Counted from the first letter of the stretch, positions 1 to 7,161 are shown. The stretch is 64,000 bases of DNA from Clostridia bacterium (GCA_017408985.1 JAFQTO010000049.1:1-64000); one strand, 5' to 3'. Numbers and translations: made by a program. The notes: generated from the sequence alone by a model not told the origin.

Positions 1-4
1 AGTC

Positions 5-110
5 GCAATGATGTGATGTTTGCCAACTGTGCCGAAGGCACAACATCACAGCCGAAGGCTACATCATTAGGCGAAGCCGACATCACTTGCCCGTAAGGGC
101 AAACATCGTT
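5..110. repeat. Tandem mini-hairpin repeat array
   Basis: At least four short hairpins stand in a row, each a 4-6 bp GC-rich stem closed by a GAA or GTA triloop: GTGCCgaaGGCAC, AGCCgaaGGCT, GGCgaaGCC and TGCCCgtaAGGGCA. The linkers are near-constant, ACATCAC, ACATCATT, ACATCACT and ACATCGTT. Stems differ in sequence but stay paired. The same architecture with ATATCAT linkers recurs at 11544-11712. It starts close to the window edge, so its left limit is unknown. No gene is visible in it. Confidence 0.7.
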
Positions 111-182
111 CGGCAGACCTGCTTTATCGCAGGTCGCCGTGGAAGGCTCTTTTTTGATGGTATGAGCAAAAATGCCGTTTTT

Positions 183-626
183 TTATCTGAGCTTTGCGAA
201 GAAGTCTTTGAGCAGCCGGGCGCTTTCTTCTGCCATAAAGCCGCCGTAAAGCTTGGGCTTGAAGCCGAAAGCTTCTTCAAATATATTCATGACTCCGCCG
301 CAGGCACCCATATTGGTGTCCGAGGCGCCGAACACCACCTCGTCGATGCCTGCGTTGAGTATCGCTCCTGCGCACATAGGGCAGGGCTCAAGTGTGACGT
401 ACATAGTGCAGCCTGCCAGCCTGCGGTTGTGAAGCGCGAAGCAGGCGTTGTCGATAGCAAGTATCTCGGCGTGGTGCAGAGCGTTCTGTGTTTCCTCTCG
501 ACGGTTTCTTCCCTCGGCTATGATGATACCGTTGCGCACGATAACGCAGCCTACGGGCACTTCACCCTCGGCGGCGGCATCGCTTGCCAGCTTGAGCGCA
601 CGCTCCATAAAAAACTTTTCGGGCAT
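183..626 (-). CDS. tadA: tRNA-specific adenosine deaminase TadA
   Basis: Converts adenosine to inosine at the wobble position of tRNA-Arg(ACG) in the cytoplasm. The 147-residue protein has the family's usual length. Zinc and catalytic residues are visible: H52-A-E54 in HHAEILAID, and C82 and C85 in PCPMCAGAI. I chose the ATG at 626 because a strong GGGGGAG site lies 6-7 bases upstream; an in-frame start 14 codons further up has no such site. It diverges from the YbaK-type gene at 686 across about 60 bases, which must hold both promoters. Confidence 0.95.
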   Translation of the reverse strand: MPEKFFMERALKLASDAAAEGEVPVGCVIVRNGIIIAEGRNRREETQNALHHAEILAIDNACFALHNRRLAGCTMYVTLEPCPMCAGAILNAGIDEVVFGASDTNMGACGGVMNIFEEAFGFKPKLYGGFMAEESARLLKDFFAKLR

Positions 627-685
627 ATCTTCTCCCCCTTTGACATACTCTTGTATTTGAGTTATCATATATGTCGGTGATAAAA

Positions 686-1174
686 ATGGAAAGCAGTAAA
701 ATAATTATCGATTCTCTGAAAGACTCGGACATAAAATTCGAGCATTATACCCACCCTCCGCTGACAAACGTCCTTGAGAGAAAGCCGCTGGGGCTTGACT
801 ACGGCGGATATGTGTGCAAAAACCTGCTGATAACCACGCGCAACGAGGCGCGGTTTCTGCTGTGTATGCTCCCTGCCGAAAAAGAAGCCGATCTCAAGGC
901 TATGCGGGATCATTTTCATACGGCAAGATTATGTTTTGCCTCCGACGACGCCCTCCTGCGTCTGCTGGATCAGGTAAAAGGCAGTGTGGGCGTGCTGAGC
1001 GCCATCAACGACGTCGGCAACGTCTGCGAGATCGTGCTTGACTCGGCGCTGAAAGACGCGGAGCGCATCGCTATGCACCCCGGCGTGATAACCGAGACGG
1101 TGGTGCTGTCAGGCGCGGAGCTTGAGAAGTTTCTCACACAGCAAAACAAAACGGTGCATTATTTCGATTTTTGA
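686..1174 (+). CDS. YbaK/EbsC-type aminoacyl-tRNA deacylase (PrdX-like)
   Basis: Single-domain protein of the YbaK/ProRS-editing fold, of which PrdX and ProXp hydrolyse mischarged tRNAs such as Ala-tRNA(Pro). The conserved core shows as HPPLTNVLERKPLGL and GGYVCKNLLITTR, and the C-terminal half carries VKGSVGVLSAIND. About 162 residues matches free-standing family members. The ATG at 686 has GGTG six bases upstream; an ATG at 671 lacks a site. Its 3' end overlaps the convergent flavin reductase gene by 16 bases. The exact tRNA substrate cannot be read from sequence. A second YbaK-family gene lies at 26819. Confidence 0.85.
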   Translation: MESSKIIIDSLKDSDIKFEHYTHPPLTNVLERKPLGLDYGGYVCKNLLITTRNEARFLLCMLPAEKEADLKAMRDHFHTARLCFASDDALLRLLDQVKGSVGVLSAINDVGNVCEIVLDSALKDAERIAMHPGVITETVVLSGAELEKFLTQQNKTVHYFDF

Positions 1175-1782
1175 TTTTTGGCGGTCGGCTGTCTTTTGGC
1201 AGTCGGCCGTTTTTTGGTGCTCGGCTTTTTCCGTACCGAAAAACCGAAGGTGCCCAGCGCCTCACCGGGCGCAAAATAAGAGCCGTGGGCGTAGCTGAGA
1301 AGCTTGCACCGCTCGATCATCAGTCTGCCCGTTCTGTCAAGATACTGCCCGTCCACTCTTACGGCGGCGATATCGGCAAGAAACATATCGTGGCTGCCCA
1401 GACGTATGATATCGAACACTTTGCACTCAAGGCTGATGGGGCATTCGGCGATGGAGGGGGCGTTGACCTTGACACCCTCTTCGGCGGTAAAATTGCACAG
1501 CTTGAACTTGTCCGTGTCTCTGCCCGACTTGACACCGCACAGATCGGTCTCACGCACCAAAGACGCAGAGGGCAGATTGATGACGAACTCCCGAGTCTGT
1601 TCGATTATGCCGTGAGAAAACCGCTCGGGGCGGATGGACACATAGGTACGGGGCGGCTTGGAACATATTATGCCCGTCCACGCCGCAGTCAGCACGTTGG
1701 GCGACTCAAGAGTGCCGCAGGACACCAGCGCAGGGGGCACGGGTGCAAGCAGGGCGGCGCCCTCCCATGTAGTTTTTGACAT
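1159..1782 (-). CDS. Flavin reductase family protein (FMN-binding split barrel)
   Basis: Flavoprotein of the flavin reductase/FlaRed split-barrel family, expected to bind FMN and act as a cytoplasmic NAD(P)H:flavin oxidoreductase. The N-terminal VPPALVSCGT and LTAAWTGIICSKPPRTYVSI and the middle REFVINLPS are typical. The last 20 or so residues are an Arg/Lys-rich low-complexity tail made of repeats of the form KKRPTAKRQPTAK. The tail is unusual for the family and overlaps the end of the convergent YbaK-type gene. GGGGAGG six bases before the ATG at 1782 supports the start. The natural electron acceptor is unknown. Confidence 0.85.
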   Translation of the reverse strand: MSKTTWEGAALLAPVPPALVSCGTLESPNVLTAAWTGIICSKPPRTYVSIRPERFSHGIIEQTREFVINLPSASLVRETDLCGVKSGRDTDKFKLCNFTAEEGVKVNAPSIAECPISLECKVFDIIRLGSHDMFLADIAAVRVDGQYLDRTGRLMIERCKLLSYAHGSYFAPGEALGTFGFSVRKKPSTKKRPTAKRQPTAKNQKSK

Positions 1783-1823
1783 ATCTTACCTCCCCAAATA
1801 ACCGTTCTGTCTGTATTATACAG

Positions 1824-2013
1824 CTGTCCCCCGACGGGAAACATGGATCACGTTAAATAACCCGCTTTCGCAGGTGGGTCCGCTGCTTATCCTTTACGGT
1901 GCTCCCAGCTTCGGCTCGCGCCGGAGGTCTGCACGTGGGGGCAAGACTCCGCAGTCCCTTTTAACACTTTGTAGGTTAAATAAAGTCGATCCATATCCCC
2001 CGTCGGGGGACAG
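1824..2013. mobile_element. MITE-like element with 26-bp inverted ends
   Basis: A 190-bp non-coding segment bounded by imperfect terminal inverted repeats. The left end (1824-1849) begins CTGTCCCCCGACGGG and ends ATGGATC; the right end (1988-2013) is its near-exact reverse complement, about 22 of 26 positions matching. Just inside each end is a copy of GTTAAATAA in direct orientation. The interior is GC-rich and rich in small hairpins. There is no open reading frame for a transposase. A clear target-site duplication is not visible. This fits a miniature inverted-repeat element or a related intergenic repeat. Confidence 0.6.
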
Positions 2014-2042
2014 TCAGAAATCATAGTTGCTTAACGATACGA

Positions 2043-2351
2043 TCAATAACCTTCTTTTTTGGCTTCTTTTTCGTCCTCGTCCTCAAAGGTCTCTTCCAGA
2101 CGCTCGGAGAATATCTGGAACATCTCATCCAGCTCATCCTCATCGTCAAGGGTGACGAGGATATCCTCGCCGTCTTCTTTTTCGACCTTCATAATAATAA
2201 GCTCGTAGCTTTCCTCCAGCTTCATCTCGGCGGGGATAAACGCCATATAGATGTTGTCGTTATATTCCACCGTGTCCAGATGCTCAAGCTCTATCTCTCT
2301 GCCGTCCTCATCGGTGAGAACGACGTAATCGTTGCCGTATTCCTCGCTCAT
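2043..2351 (-). CDS. DUF1292 domain-containing protein
   Basis: Small, very acidic cytoplasmic protein of 102 residues. It matches the DUF1292 family common in Firmicutes, with the hallmark VVLTDEDGREIELEHLDTVE near the N-terminus, YMAFIPAE in the middle and LVTLDDEDELDEMFQIFSER near the end. The family has no established function; members often sit near ruvX/yrzL-type genes, which are not seen here. The C-terminal 15 residues are a charged Glu/Lys/Asp tail. GGAGG about eight bases before the ATG at 2351 supports the start. Confidence 0.85.
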   Translation of the reverse strand: MSEEYGNDYVVLTDEDGREIELEHLDTVEYNDNIYMAFIPAEMKLEESYELIIMKVEKEDGEDILVTLDDEDELDEMFQIFSERLEETFEDEDEKEAKKEGY

Positions 2352-2419
2352 TGTGACTTCCTCCGTACCTCTGATATCATTCTGCTTTTATATTATTATA
2401 ATATCACGGATTTTATGCA

Positions 2420-3511
2420 TCATTCAAGTGTTTTTTGCGTATCCTTGCCAAATACTCGGTAAAAAATCAGAGCAACCGCAAGTCCGGCTATGCCCGACAC
2501 CAGCTTGCCCACGATAAAGGCAGGCACGTACTCATCGGCAAACGCCATGGTAAAGGCAAGCTGTTCTCCCAATATAAACGCCGCCGAAACGGCAAATGCC
2601 GAGTTGAGGACCACGCCTTTTTTGTCCATCTGTCCCATACTCTCAAACACGGGCACGCTGCTGACCACGGTAGTCAGAAAGCCCATTGCCGAGATACGGT
2701 TGATGCCCGCCTTTTTGCCCAGGATATCCAGCGGCTTTTTCAGCAGCTTGCCCACCGTAAGCATCAGGCAGAAGGCTCCCGCCAGCACGATGGAACCGTG
2801 GAAGCATATCAGCGCCGCTTCGTCCATATTGCCCAGGCTCTTTATGGGCTTGATACCCGTAAAATACTCGAATATGCCCAGCGCAAGTCCCAGGGTCACA
2901 AGGGCGTTTATAATATATCCGAATACCGAAAAGATCTTTACCGTTATATCAGGAGCAAAGGCAAGACCGCAGACTATGAGCACCGAAAACAGAATAAGCG
3001 GCAGCATATTGAGCATCAGCGTACCCAAGCCGATACCTATGATGATGCCCGCGACTATACATCCCACGGGGATGGCTGCAACGCCGCAGCACACGCCGAT
3101 AAAAAACTCTCTGTGCATCTGCTTGTGAACCAGACCGAGGGCTACGGGGATGGTAAAGGATACGGTGCAGCCCATCATGGACGCCACCACCATACCGTTG
3201 AGCATACCCACCTGAGGATCGCGGGCGATCTCTTTTGCAACCGAGGCGCCGCCCATATCATTGGCAAAAACGGATACGGGTATAATGGACGGGTCAATAT
3301 GAAACAGATCGTAAAACGCGCCGAACACCGGCTCCAGCAGGTCGGCAAACACGGGGGCGAGAACTATCATACCCACCATTGACAGAGAGATGCTGCCGAG
3401 TATCATAAAGCCCTTTTCAAACTCCTTGCCCAGTCCCAGCCTGCTGCCGAACATTCTGTCCAGCGCACCCAGCAGGGCAAAGACAAGCATAATCACCGAT
3501 AACAGGTCCAT
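2420..3511 (-). CDS. eutH: EutH-type ethanolamine transporter
   Basis: Polytopic membrane protein of about 363 residues with roughly ten hydrophobic segments. It resembles EutH, which imports ethanolamine. Recognisable stretches are the N-terminal GALDRMFGSRLGLGKEFEKG, the conserved SVFANDMGG motif, and FLTTVVSSVPVFESMGQMD. I start at the ATG at 3511, preceded by GAGG nine bases upstream; codons further up lie in the promoter. A promoter (TTGTTA-17-TATAAT) sits 45-70 bases upstream. None of the usual eut genes (eutABC, shell proteins, eutS/V/W) is nearby, so it is an orphan in this window. A related substrate is possible. Confidence 0.85.
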   Translation of the reverse strand: MDLLSVIMLVFALLGALDRMFGSRLGLGKEFEKGFMILGSISLSMVGMIVLAPVFADLLEPVFGAFYDLFHIDPSIIPVSVFANDMGGASVAKEIARDPQVGMLNGMVVASMMGCTVSFTIPVALGLVHKQMHREFFIGVCCGVAAIPVGCIVAGIIIGIGLGTLMLNMLPLILFSVLIVCGLAFAPDITVKIFSVFGYIINALVTLGLALGIFEYFTGIKPIKSLGNMDEAALICFHGSIVLAGAFCLMLTVGKLLKKPLDILGKKAGINRISAMGFLTTVVSSVPVFESMGQMDKKGVVLNSAFAVSAAFILGEQLAFTMAFADEYVPAFIVGKLVSGIAGLAVALIFYRVFGKDTQKTLE

Positions 3512-3554
3512 ATCCCAAATCCTCAAAAACGTATGTTGCATACTTTGTATCTGT

Positions 3555-3583
3555 ATTATATAATAGGTGCGCGGGAATAACAA
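3555..3583 (-). promoter_or_regulatory. Promoter of eutH
   Basis: On the minus strand TTGTTA (3578-3583) and a perfect TATAAT (3555-3560) are separated by 17 bases, about 45 bases upstream of the eutH start. This is a good sigma-A type promoter by sequence alone. Confidence 0.6.
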
Positions 3584-3633
3584 TCCCCCTCTTTGGCGGA
3601 GAAAAATATTTTTGATATGCACCATAATTGTTC

Positions 3634-3662
3634 TTGACAAAGGCAGGGGTGTCTGTTATACT
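3634..3662 (+). promoter_or_regulatory. Promoter of the infC-rpmI-rplT operon
   Basis: TTGACA (3634-3639) and TATACT (3657-3662) are separated by exactly 17 bases, followed by the L20 leader and infC. This is a near-consensus vegetative promoter. Confidence 0.85.
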
Positions 3663-3667
3663 TTTAT

Positions 3668-3818
3668 AGACAACAAAGAAGGACATTAGACCGTCCTCAC
3701 CTCAATCCATAGAGAAGAGGTCAATATCAGGGAGATAAGGCGCATTGCGTCTTCCTTATATTGCAGACGGTTTTTATGTAAAAACCGCCTTTTTTGATTT
3801 TTACGGAGGTGTTCTAAC
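3668..3818 (+). promoter_or_regulatory. L20-type ribosomal protein leader
   Basis: The 150-base untranslated leader between a strong promoter and infC occupies the place of the L20 leader known from Firmicutes infC-rpmI-rplT operons. In that system free ribosomal protein L20 binds the transcript and promotes early termination. The leader holds several paired segments and ends in a terminator hairpin at 3767-3797, as expected. Position and terminator are seen; the L20-binding fold is inferred from operon type and was not modelled. Confidence 0.7.
3767..3797 (+). terminator. Leader terminator before infC
   Basis: The hairpin GGTTTTTA-tg-TAAAAACC is followed by CGCCTTTTTTG, inside the leader and before the infC start. 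It is the likely attenuation point for L20 control. Confidence 0.7.
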
Positions 3819-4334
3819 ATTAGCACTCAGGAATATCAGATCAACGAAGAGATCTTAGACAAAGAAGTCCGACTTATTGACAGCGACGGCGCACAGCTGG
3901 GTATCGTTGACATCGCCACCGCTCAGGCAAAAGCCGACGAGCGCGGCCTCGATCTGGTCAAGATCGCACCTATGGCACAGCCCCCCGTCTGCCGCGTTAT
4001 GGATTACGGCAAGTTCCGCTTCGAACAGACCAAAAAAGAGAAGGAAGCCCGCCGCAACCAGAAGGTCGTGGACATCAAGGAAGTCCGTCTCTCGGCTAAG
4101 ATCGACGTTCACGATTTTGAAGTCAGGGTCAAGAGTGCCCAGAAGTTCCTGACCGGCGGCGACAAAGTCAAGGCCTCTATCCGTTTCCGCGGCAGAGAGA
4201 TGGCTCATACAGACCTGGGTCTGGCTATTATGAACCGTTTTGCCGACGCGCTCACCGAGTACGGTACGGTAGAGAAGCCCGCCAAGCTGGAAGGCCGCCA
4301 GATGCTTATGTTCCTGGCACCCTCGAAGAAATAA
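3819..4334 (+). CDS. infC: Translation initiation factor IF-3 (ATT start)
   Basis: IF-3 binds the 30S subunit, keeps it free of 50S and checks start-codon pairing. The 171-residue product runs from QEYQINEEILDKEVRLID through the linker to MAQPPVCRVMDYGKFRFEQ, and the C-terminal domain ends in EGRQMLMFLAPSKK. There is no ATG or GTG at the correct N-terminus. The reading frame begins at ATT (3819), eight bases after a perfect GGAGGT (3805-3810). An AUU start is the known device by which IF-3 represses its own translation in Escherichia coli. First gene of infC-rpmI-rplT. Confidence 0.93.
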   Translation: MSTQEYQINEEILDKEVRLIDSDGAQLGIVDIATAQAKADERGLDLVKIAPMAQPPVCRVMDYGKFRFEQTKKEKEARRNQKVVDIKEVRLSAKIDVHDFEVRVKSAQKFLTGGDKVKASIRFRGREMAHTDLGLAIMNRFADALTEYGTVEKPAKLEGRQMLMFLAPSKK

Positions 4335-4384
4335 AACAGTAAAATTAAGCCTTTGGCTTTTAACACAAGGAAGGAGCAAAAACC

Positions 4385-4582
4385 ATGCCGAAAATCAAGA
4401 CACATTCCGGCGCAAAGAAAAGATTTTCCGTTACCAAGAGCGGCAAAGTCAAAAGAGCAAAGATGAACCGCCGTCACATCCTTAACAAGATGACCACCAA
4501 GCGCAAGAGAGGTCTGCGTAAGGCTGCTTACGCCGATCAGACCAATGTAGCACAGATCAAGAGATTGATCCCCTACATGTAA
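4385..4582 (+). CDS. rpmI: 50S ribosomal protein L35
   Basis: Small basic protein of 65 residues, the normal L35 length. It has the family signature MPKIKTHSGAKKRF at the N-terminus and RRHILNKM and KRKRGLR in the middle. It is a structural component of the large ribosomal subunit. It lies 50 bases after infC and 26 before rplT, the conserved operon order. AAGGAGC precedes the ATG by nine bases. Confidence 0.97.
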   Translation: MPKIKTHSGAKKRFSVTKSGKVKRAKMNRRHILNKMTTKRKRGLRKAAYADQTNVAQIKRLIPYM

Positions 4583-4608
4583 TTAAGGATTAAGGAGGGT
4601 TATTTAAG

Positions 4609-4962
4609 ATGGCAAGAGTTAAAGGCGCAATGATGACGCGCAAAAGAAGAAAGAAAATAATCAAGCTGGCCAAGGGCTACTGGGGTGCCAAGAAGAATCG
4701 CTTTAAGATGGCTAACCAGCAGGTAATGAAGTCTCTGTCCTACGCATACGTAGGCCGTAAGCTGAAGAAGCGTGACTTCCGCCGCCTGTGGATCACCCGT
4801 ATCTCCGCTGCCTGCGCTGCAAACGGCATCAACTACTCCCGTTTCATGAACGGCCTGAAGAAGGCAGGCATCGAGCTCAACCGCAAGATGCTGGCTGAGA
4901 TCGCTGTCAGCGACGCTGCTGCTTTCACCGCTCTGGTAGAAAAGGCAAAGGCTGCTCTGTAA
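4609..4962 (+). CDS. rplT: 50S ribosomal protein L20
   Basis: Basic 117-residue protein that binds 23S rRNA early in 50S assembly and in Firmicutes represses its own operon through the leader at 3668-3818. The N-terminal [20 protein letters not shown], the [12 protein letters not shown] segment and [14 protein letters not shown] are diagnostic. GGAGG lies ten bases upstream of the ATG. A strong terminator follows 15 bases after the stop, so it closes the infC-rpmI-rplT operon. Confidence 0.97.
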   Translation: MARVKGAMMTRKRRKKIIKLAKGYWGAKKNRFKMANQQVMKSLSYAYVGRKLKKRDFRRLWITRISAACAANGINYSRFMNGLKKAGIELNRKMLAEIAVSDAAAFTALVEKAKAAL

Positions 4963-4977
4963 GAGAGAGTAAATCAA

Positions 4978-5006
4978 GACCACCGATTGCTCGGTGGTCT
5001 TTTTTG
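4978..5006. terminator. Terminator after rplT
   Basis: The stem GACCACCGA-ttgc-TCGGTGGTC is followed by six T residues on the plus strand. It ends the infC operon and lies just before the 3' end of the convergent lipoprotein gene. Confidence 0.9.
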
Positions 5007-5010
5007 TCGT

Positions 5011-5442
5011 TTATTTGACTGTGAAGTTTGCGTAGAGGGTATGTTTTTCGGTTGTGTCGCCCTCGGTGCGGGTAAACTCTTTTGCAATACGGTAATTTCC
5101 CGGTGAAAGCTCGCCATATACAGGCGTCCAGTCTATCTGCGGCCTCGAAGTTTTGCCGCTGTTTACCGAATACCCGATCATTATCCACAGCGGCGGCTCG
5201 GGGGTTATAAACTTCTGCTGTGTCCAGCCGTTTTCATCCTGCTTTTCGATGCTGAAGGCTGCGCCGTAGGACCATACGGCTTTGCGATCGTCGGTATTTT
5301 TTATCACGCACTTCAGACCCGCAGAGGTAACGGTGGACTCTATGACCTCAAATTGCAGCTTAACCGTTCCGTCGGCCCCACCGAACCCACAGCCCGGCAG
5401 GAGGAAAAGCACGCACAGAAGCAGGGGTAAGAATTTTTTCAT
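5011..5442 (-). CDS. Predicted lipoprotein with Ig-like beta domain
   Basis: A 143-residue exported protein. The N-terminus MKKFLPLLLCVLFLLPGC is a signal peptide ending in a lipobox-like LPGC, so Cys18 is probably lipidated. The mature part (VKLQFEVIESTVTSAGLKCV, SPGNYRIAKEFT) looks like a single immunoglobulin-like beta sandwich of the kind found alone in Firmicutes envelope proteins (Big_14-like, uncertain). No catalytic residues are evident. A good AAGGAGG site precedes the ATG. It is downstream of another exported protein on the same strand, and the two may share a transcript. Confidence 0.75.
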   Translation of the reverse strand: MKKFLPLLLCVLFLLPGCGFGGADGTVKLQFEVIESTVTSAGLKCVIKNTDDRKAVWSYGAAFSIEKQDENGWTQQKFITPEPPLWIMIGYSVNSGKTSRPQIDWTPVYGELSPGNYRIAKEFTRTEGDTTEKHTLYANFTVK

Positions 5443-5478
5443 AGACGTTACCTCCTTATAGATTTGAAAAGCACAGGG

Positions 5479-6162
5479 TCAGAACTCGGCGTAGCTGCCT
5501 TCTCCGAACACGTAATAGTCGTAGGGGAAATATTTTTTGAATATTTCTATCTTTTCCTGTGTCAGGTCCAGCATTTCCACCGTGATGGTCGCGGTAAAAT
5601 CAAAGGAGTTTGCGCTGTGACCGATTAACGTCAGGCTTTTGAGAACGGCTTTGATATCCTTATTGAAGTATTTTTTGGTATCTGCGGTCTTGTTGTTCTC
5701 CCTCACCGCTCTCCACGCACGGCCGATCTCTGCGGCTACGTCTTTTGTGTAAACGGGGGTATAGTTCGTGCCGTCGCGGAAGATATAGCAGTTATACGGA
5801 AAACACTCCGCAAAGGTCTGTATCTTACCCTCGTCTATCCCGTCTATGTACACGATGACGGGTGCATCGGTGACATCGCCTTTTGCCGCCGTTATTATCT
5901 CCTCAATATCCAGCAGTACGGCTTTGATCTCCGGCTCAAAGTATTTTTCACGCCCCTCGCCTATATCTCCGTTAGCCACGGCAACACGTGCAAGGGTGAT
6001 CTCGTTTTTCAGCTCAACGGTGCTGCGCGACACACCCTCAAAGTAGGGCGACAGATAGGTTTCGGGCGTGTCGGGAGCGGAGGCGGGTTCAGACTGGCAG
6101 ACCACCAAAACTGCCGCTGCAGCCAGCAGGAAGATAATAGGGATAAGTCTCTTTTTCAGCAT
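5479..6162 (-). CDS. Exported protein with an internal tandem duplication
   Basis: A 227-residue protein I do not recognise. A hydrophobic N-terminus (residues 1-22, ending LVVC) suggests a signal peptide, possibly a weak lipobox with Cys22. Two repeats of about 59 residues follow: roughly 73-131 (YFEPEIKAVL ... FPYNCYIFRDG) and 165-222 (YFNKDIKAVL ... FPYDYYVFGEG). They share the YF-x3-IKAVL start and the FPY-x-YY/CYIF end. The ATG at 6162 is preceded by AAAGGAG; upstream in-frame codons have no site. It lies 36 bases upstream of the Ig-like lipoprotein gene. No function is assigned. Confidence 0.7.
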   Translation of the reverse strand: MLKKRLIPIIFLLAAAAVLVVCQSEPASAPDTPETYLSPYFEGVSRSTVELKNEITLARVAVANGDIGEGREKYFEPEIKAVLLDIEEIITAAKGDVTDAPVIVYIDGIDEGKIQTFAECFPYNCYIFRDGTNYTPVYTKDVAAEIGRAWRAVRENNKTADTKKYFNKDIKAVLKSLTLIGHSANSFDFTATITVEMLDLTQEKIEIFKKYFPYDYYVFGEGSYAEF

Positions 6163-6654
6163 AAGATCGCTCCTTTCGTACCTTTCTGTTATTAAAGACA
6201 CCTTTTGAGCGTAAATCTCACGGTTTTTGAGAAAAATTTTCCGATGTCGCTTCACAGTGACGTTTGCCCGACGGCAGGTTAAGGTGCCCTACGGACAGAT
6301 TTATCAGGCGGGAGGCAGAAGGCTGTCTCCCCTACTGCGTGCCACAGATTATGGTTTGGCGCACATTTTAGTAAGCGGGAGGATGATATTCTCCCAACCT
6401 TTCTTTTTAATAAACCTCGGAGGTTTTGTGCTTCTTTCGTTCATATGCAAATAACTCGAGGGTTGACAGTACTATTTGTACGGCGACCCGAGAGTAAGTC
6501 AGCCATAGGCTGACCGAGCGTAAGCGAGGCGCGGTGAGTACCGCGCAAGACGCAGGAAGGGCTGTGCCCGACCGCAGTCTATTAAATCGGGGTCCCCGCG
6601 AGACCTGTCTCGTGGGGTTGCAGATAGGCGGAAGGTGTGCAAAACCAAAACTAA
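6163..6654. other. Gene-free, hairpin-rich 490-bp stretch
   Basis: No convincing gene. A 75-codon plus-strand frame here has no good ribosome binding site and no recognisable protein. The stretch holds several perfect or near-perfect hairpins: CGGGAGgcagaaggCTGTCTCCC near 6309, GTCAGCCtatGGCTGAC-like near 6497, GCGCGGtgagtaCCGCGC near 6529, and the strong CCCCGCGAGAC/GTCTCGTGGGG near 6594-6617. This looks like one or more intergenic repeat elements or a structured transcript rather than coding DNA. Confidence 0.45.
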
Positions 6655-6867
6655 TCAGGCTCTTTTTAGCTCATCCACTAAGGCATTGACTTTTGTTTGG
6701 CCGATATGATGTCCCCAATGTGACACTACCCTGTTAAGGGTCATCCCCTGGGACAGTCTGAACATAGGTGTGTTTATCAGGTGCGGGAATTCGCGTTTTA
6801 TAATAGCCATACCGTTGGGGTTGCTCATAATTTCCCCGACGGTTATGTTTCCTCCTCGTATATTCAA
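6655..6867 (-). CDS. 70-residue protein of unknown function
   Basis: A compact, probably helical cytoplasmic protein with no signal peptide, cysteines or metal motif. Stretches such as ITVGEIMSNPNGMAIIKREF and the end TKVNALVDELKRA suggest a small four-helix domain. It vaguely resembles short modules attached to some clostridial carbohydrate enzymes and DUF1858-like domains, but I would not assign either. The TTG at 6867 is the best start, with GAGGTG seven bases upstream; the first ATG, 13 codons in, has no properly spaced site. The start region lies inside a perfect 14-bp inverted repeat. Confidence 0.6.
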   Translation of the reverse strand: MNIRGGNITVGEIMSNPNGMAIIKREFPHLINTPMFRLSQGMTLNRVVSHWGHHIGQTKVNALVDELKRA

Positions 6868-6910
6868 ATGGTATCACCTCGCGCCATTATACGCACGGTG
6901 ATACCATTTG
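6865..6910 (-). promoter_or_regulatory. Perfect 14-bp inverted repeat over a promoter
   Basis: CAAATGGTATCACC (6865-6878) and its exact complement GGTGATACCATTTG (6897-6910) are separated by 18 bases. A minus-strand TATAAT (6886-6891) sits in the gap, and the ribosome binding site and start codon of the 70-residue protein lie in the left arm. It could be an operator or an RNA hairpin that hides the start. Confidence 0.6.
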
Positions 6911-6961
6911 GTTACACTATTTTCAATGTGATTTCTCCATGATTACGGAGAGTTTTACACA

Positions 6962-7068
6962 TTATCCACAGAGTTTTCCACAGGCAAAAGCCTTTATTTA
7001 ATTGGGTTTGTCGGTTTTTGAGGGCTCGGGAGTGCGCGAAATCCCCCGATTTTTGGCGGATATCCACA
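6962..7068. promoter_or_regulatory. DnaA-box-like cluster
   Basis: A perfect DnaA-box consensus TTATCCACA (6962-6970) is followed by TTTTCCACA (6974-6982) and ATATCCACA (7060-7068), all in one orientation. Another perfect box, TGTGGATAA, lies at 11910-11918. There is no dnaA, dnaN or AT-rich unwinding region here, so an origin is unlikely. A DnaA-regulated or titration site, or chance, are the alternatives. The rest of the 294-bp gap 6868-7161 shows no gene. Confidence 0.3.
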
Positions 7069-7161
7069 CCGTTTGCAGTATGAAAAACTGTGTTTTTATG
7101 ACTCTTTTTTACAAGGCGAATACAGACTGTAAACCGCAGATCTGAGTATATAATTTATGTA

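Noticed and set aside
2435..3382. A 315-codon plus-strand frame
   Set aside because: Antisense shadow of eutH with no start signal and a composition rich in His, Arg and Gln.
2420..3511. Start of an ethanolamine microcompartment locus
   Set aside because: No eut enzyme or shell protein genes flank the transporter.
3417..3686. An 89-codon minus-strand frame over the infC promoter
   Set aside because: It overlaps the eutH start and the L20 leader promoter in a different frame and has no start signal.
6227..6454. A 75-codon plus-strand frame
   Set aside because: No ribosome binding site, no recognisable product, and it lies in a hairpin-rich intergenic stretch.
6962..7068. Replication origin
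   Set aside because: DnaA-like boxes are present but there is no dnaA, dnaN, gyrase or AT-rich unwinding element nearby.
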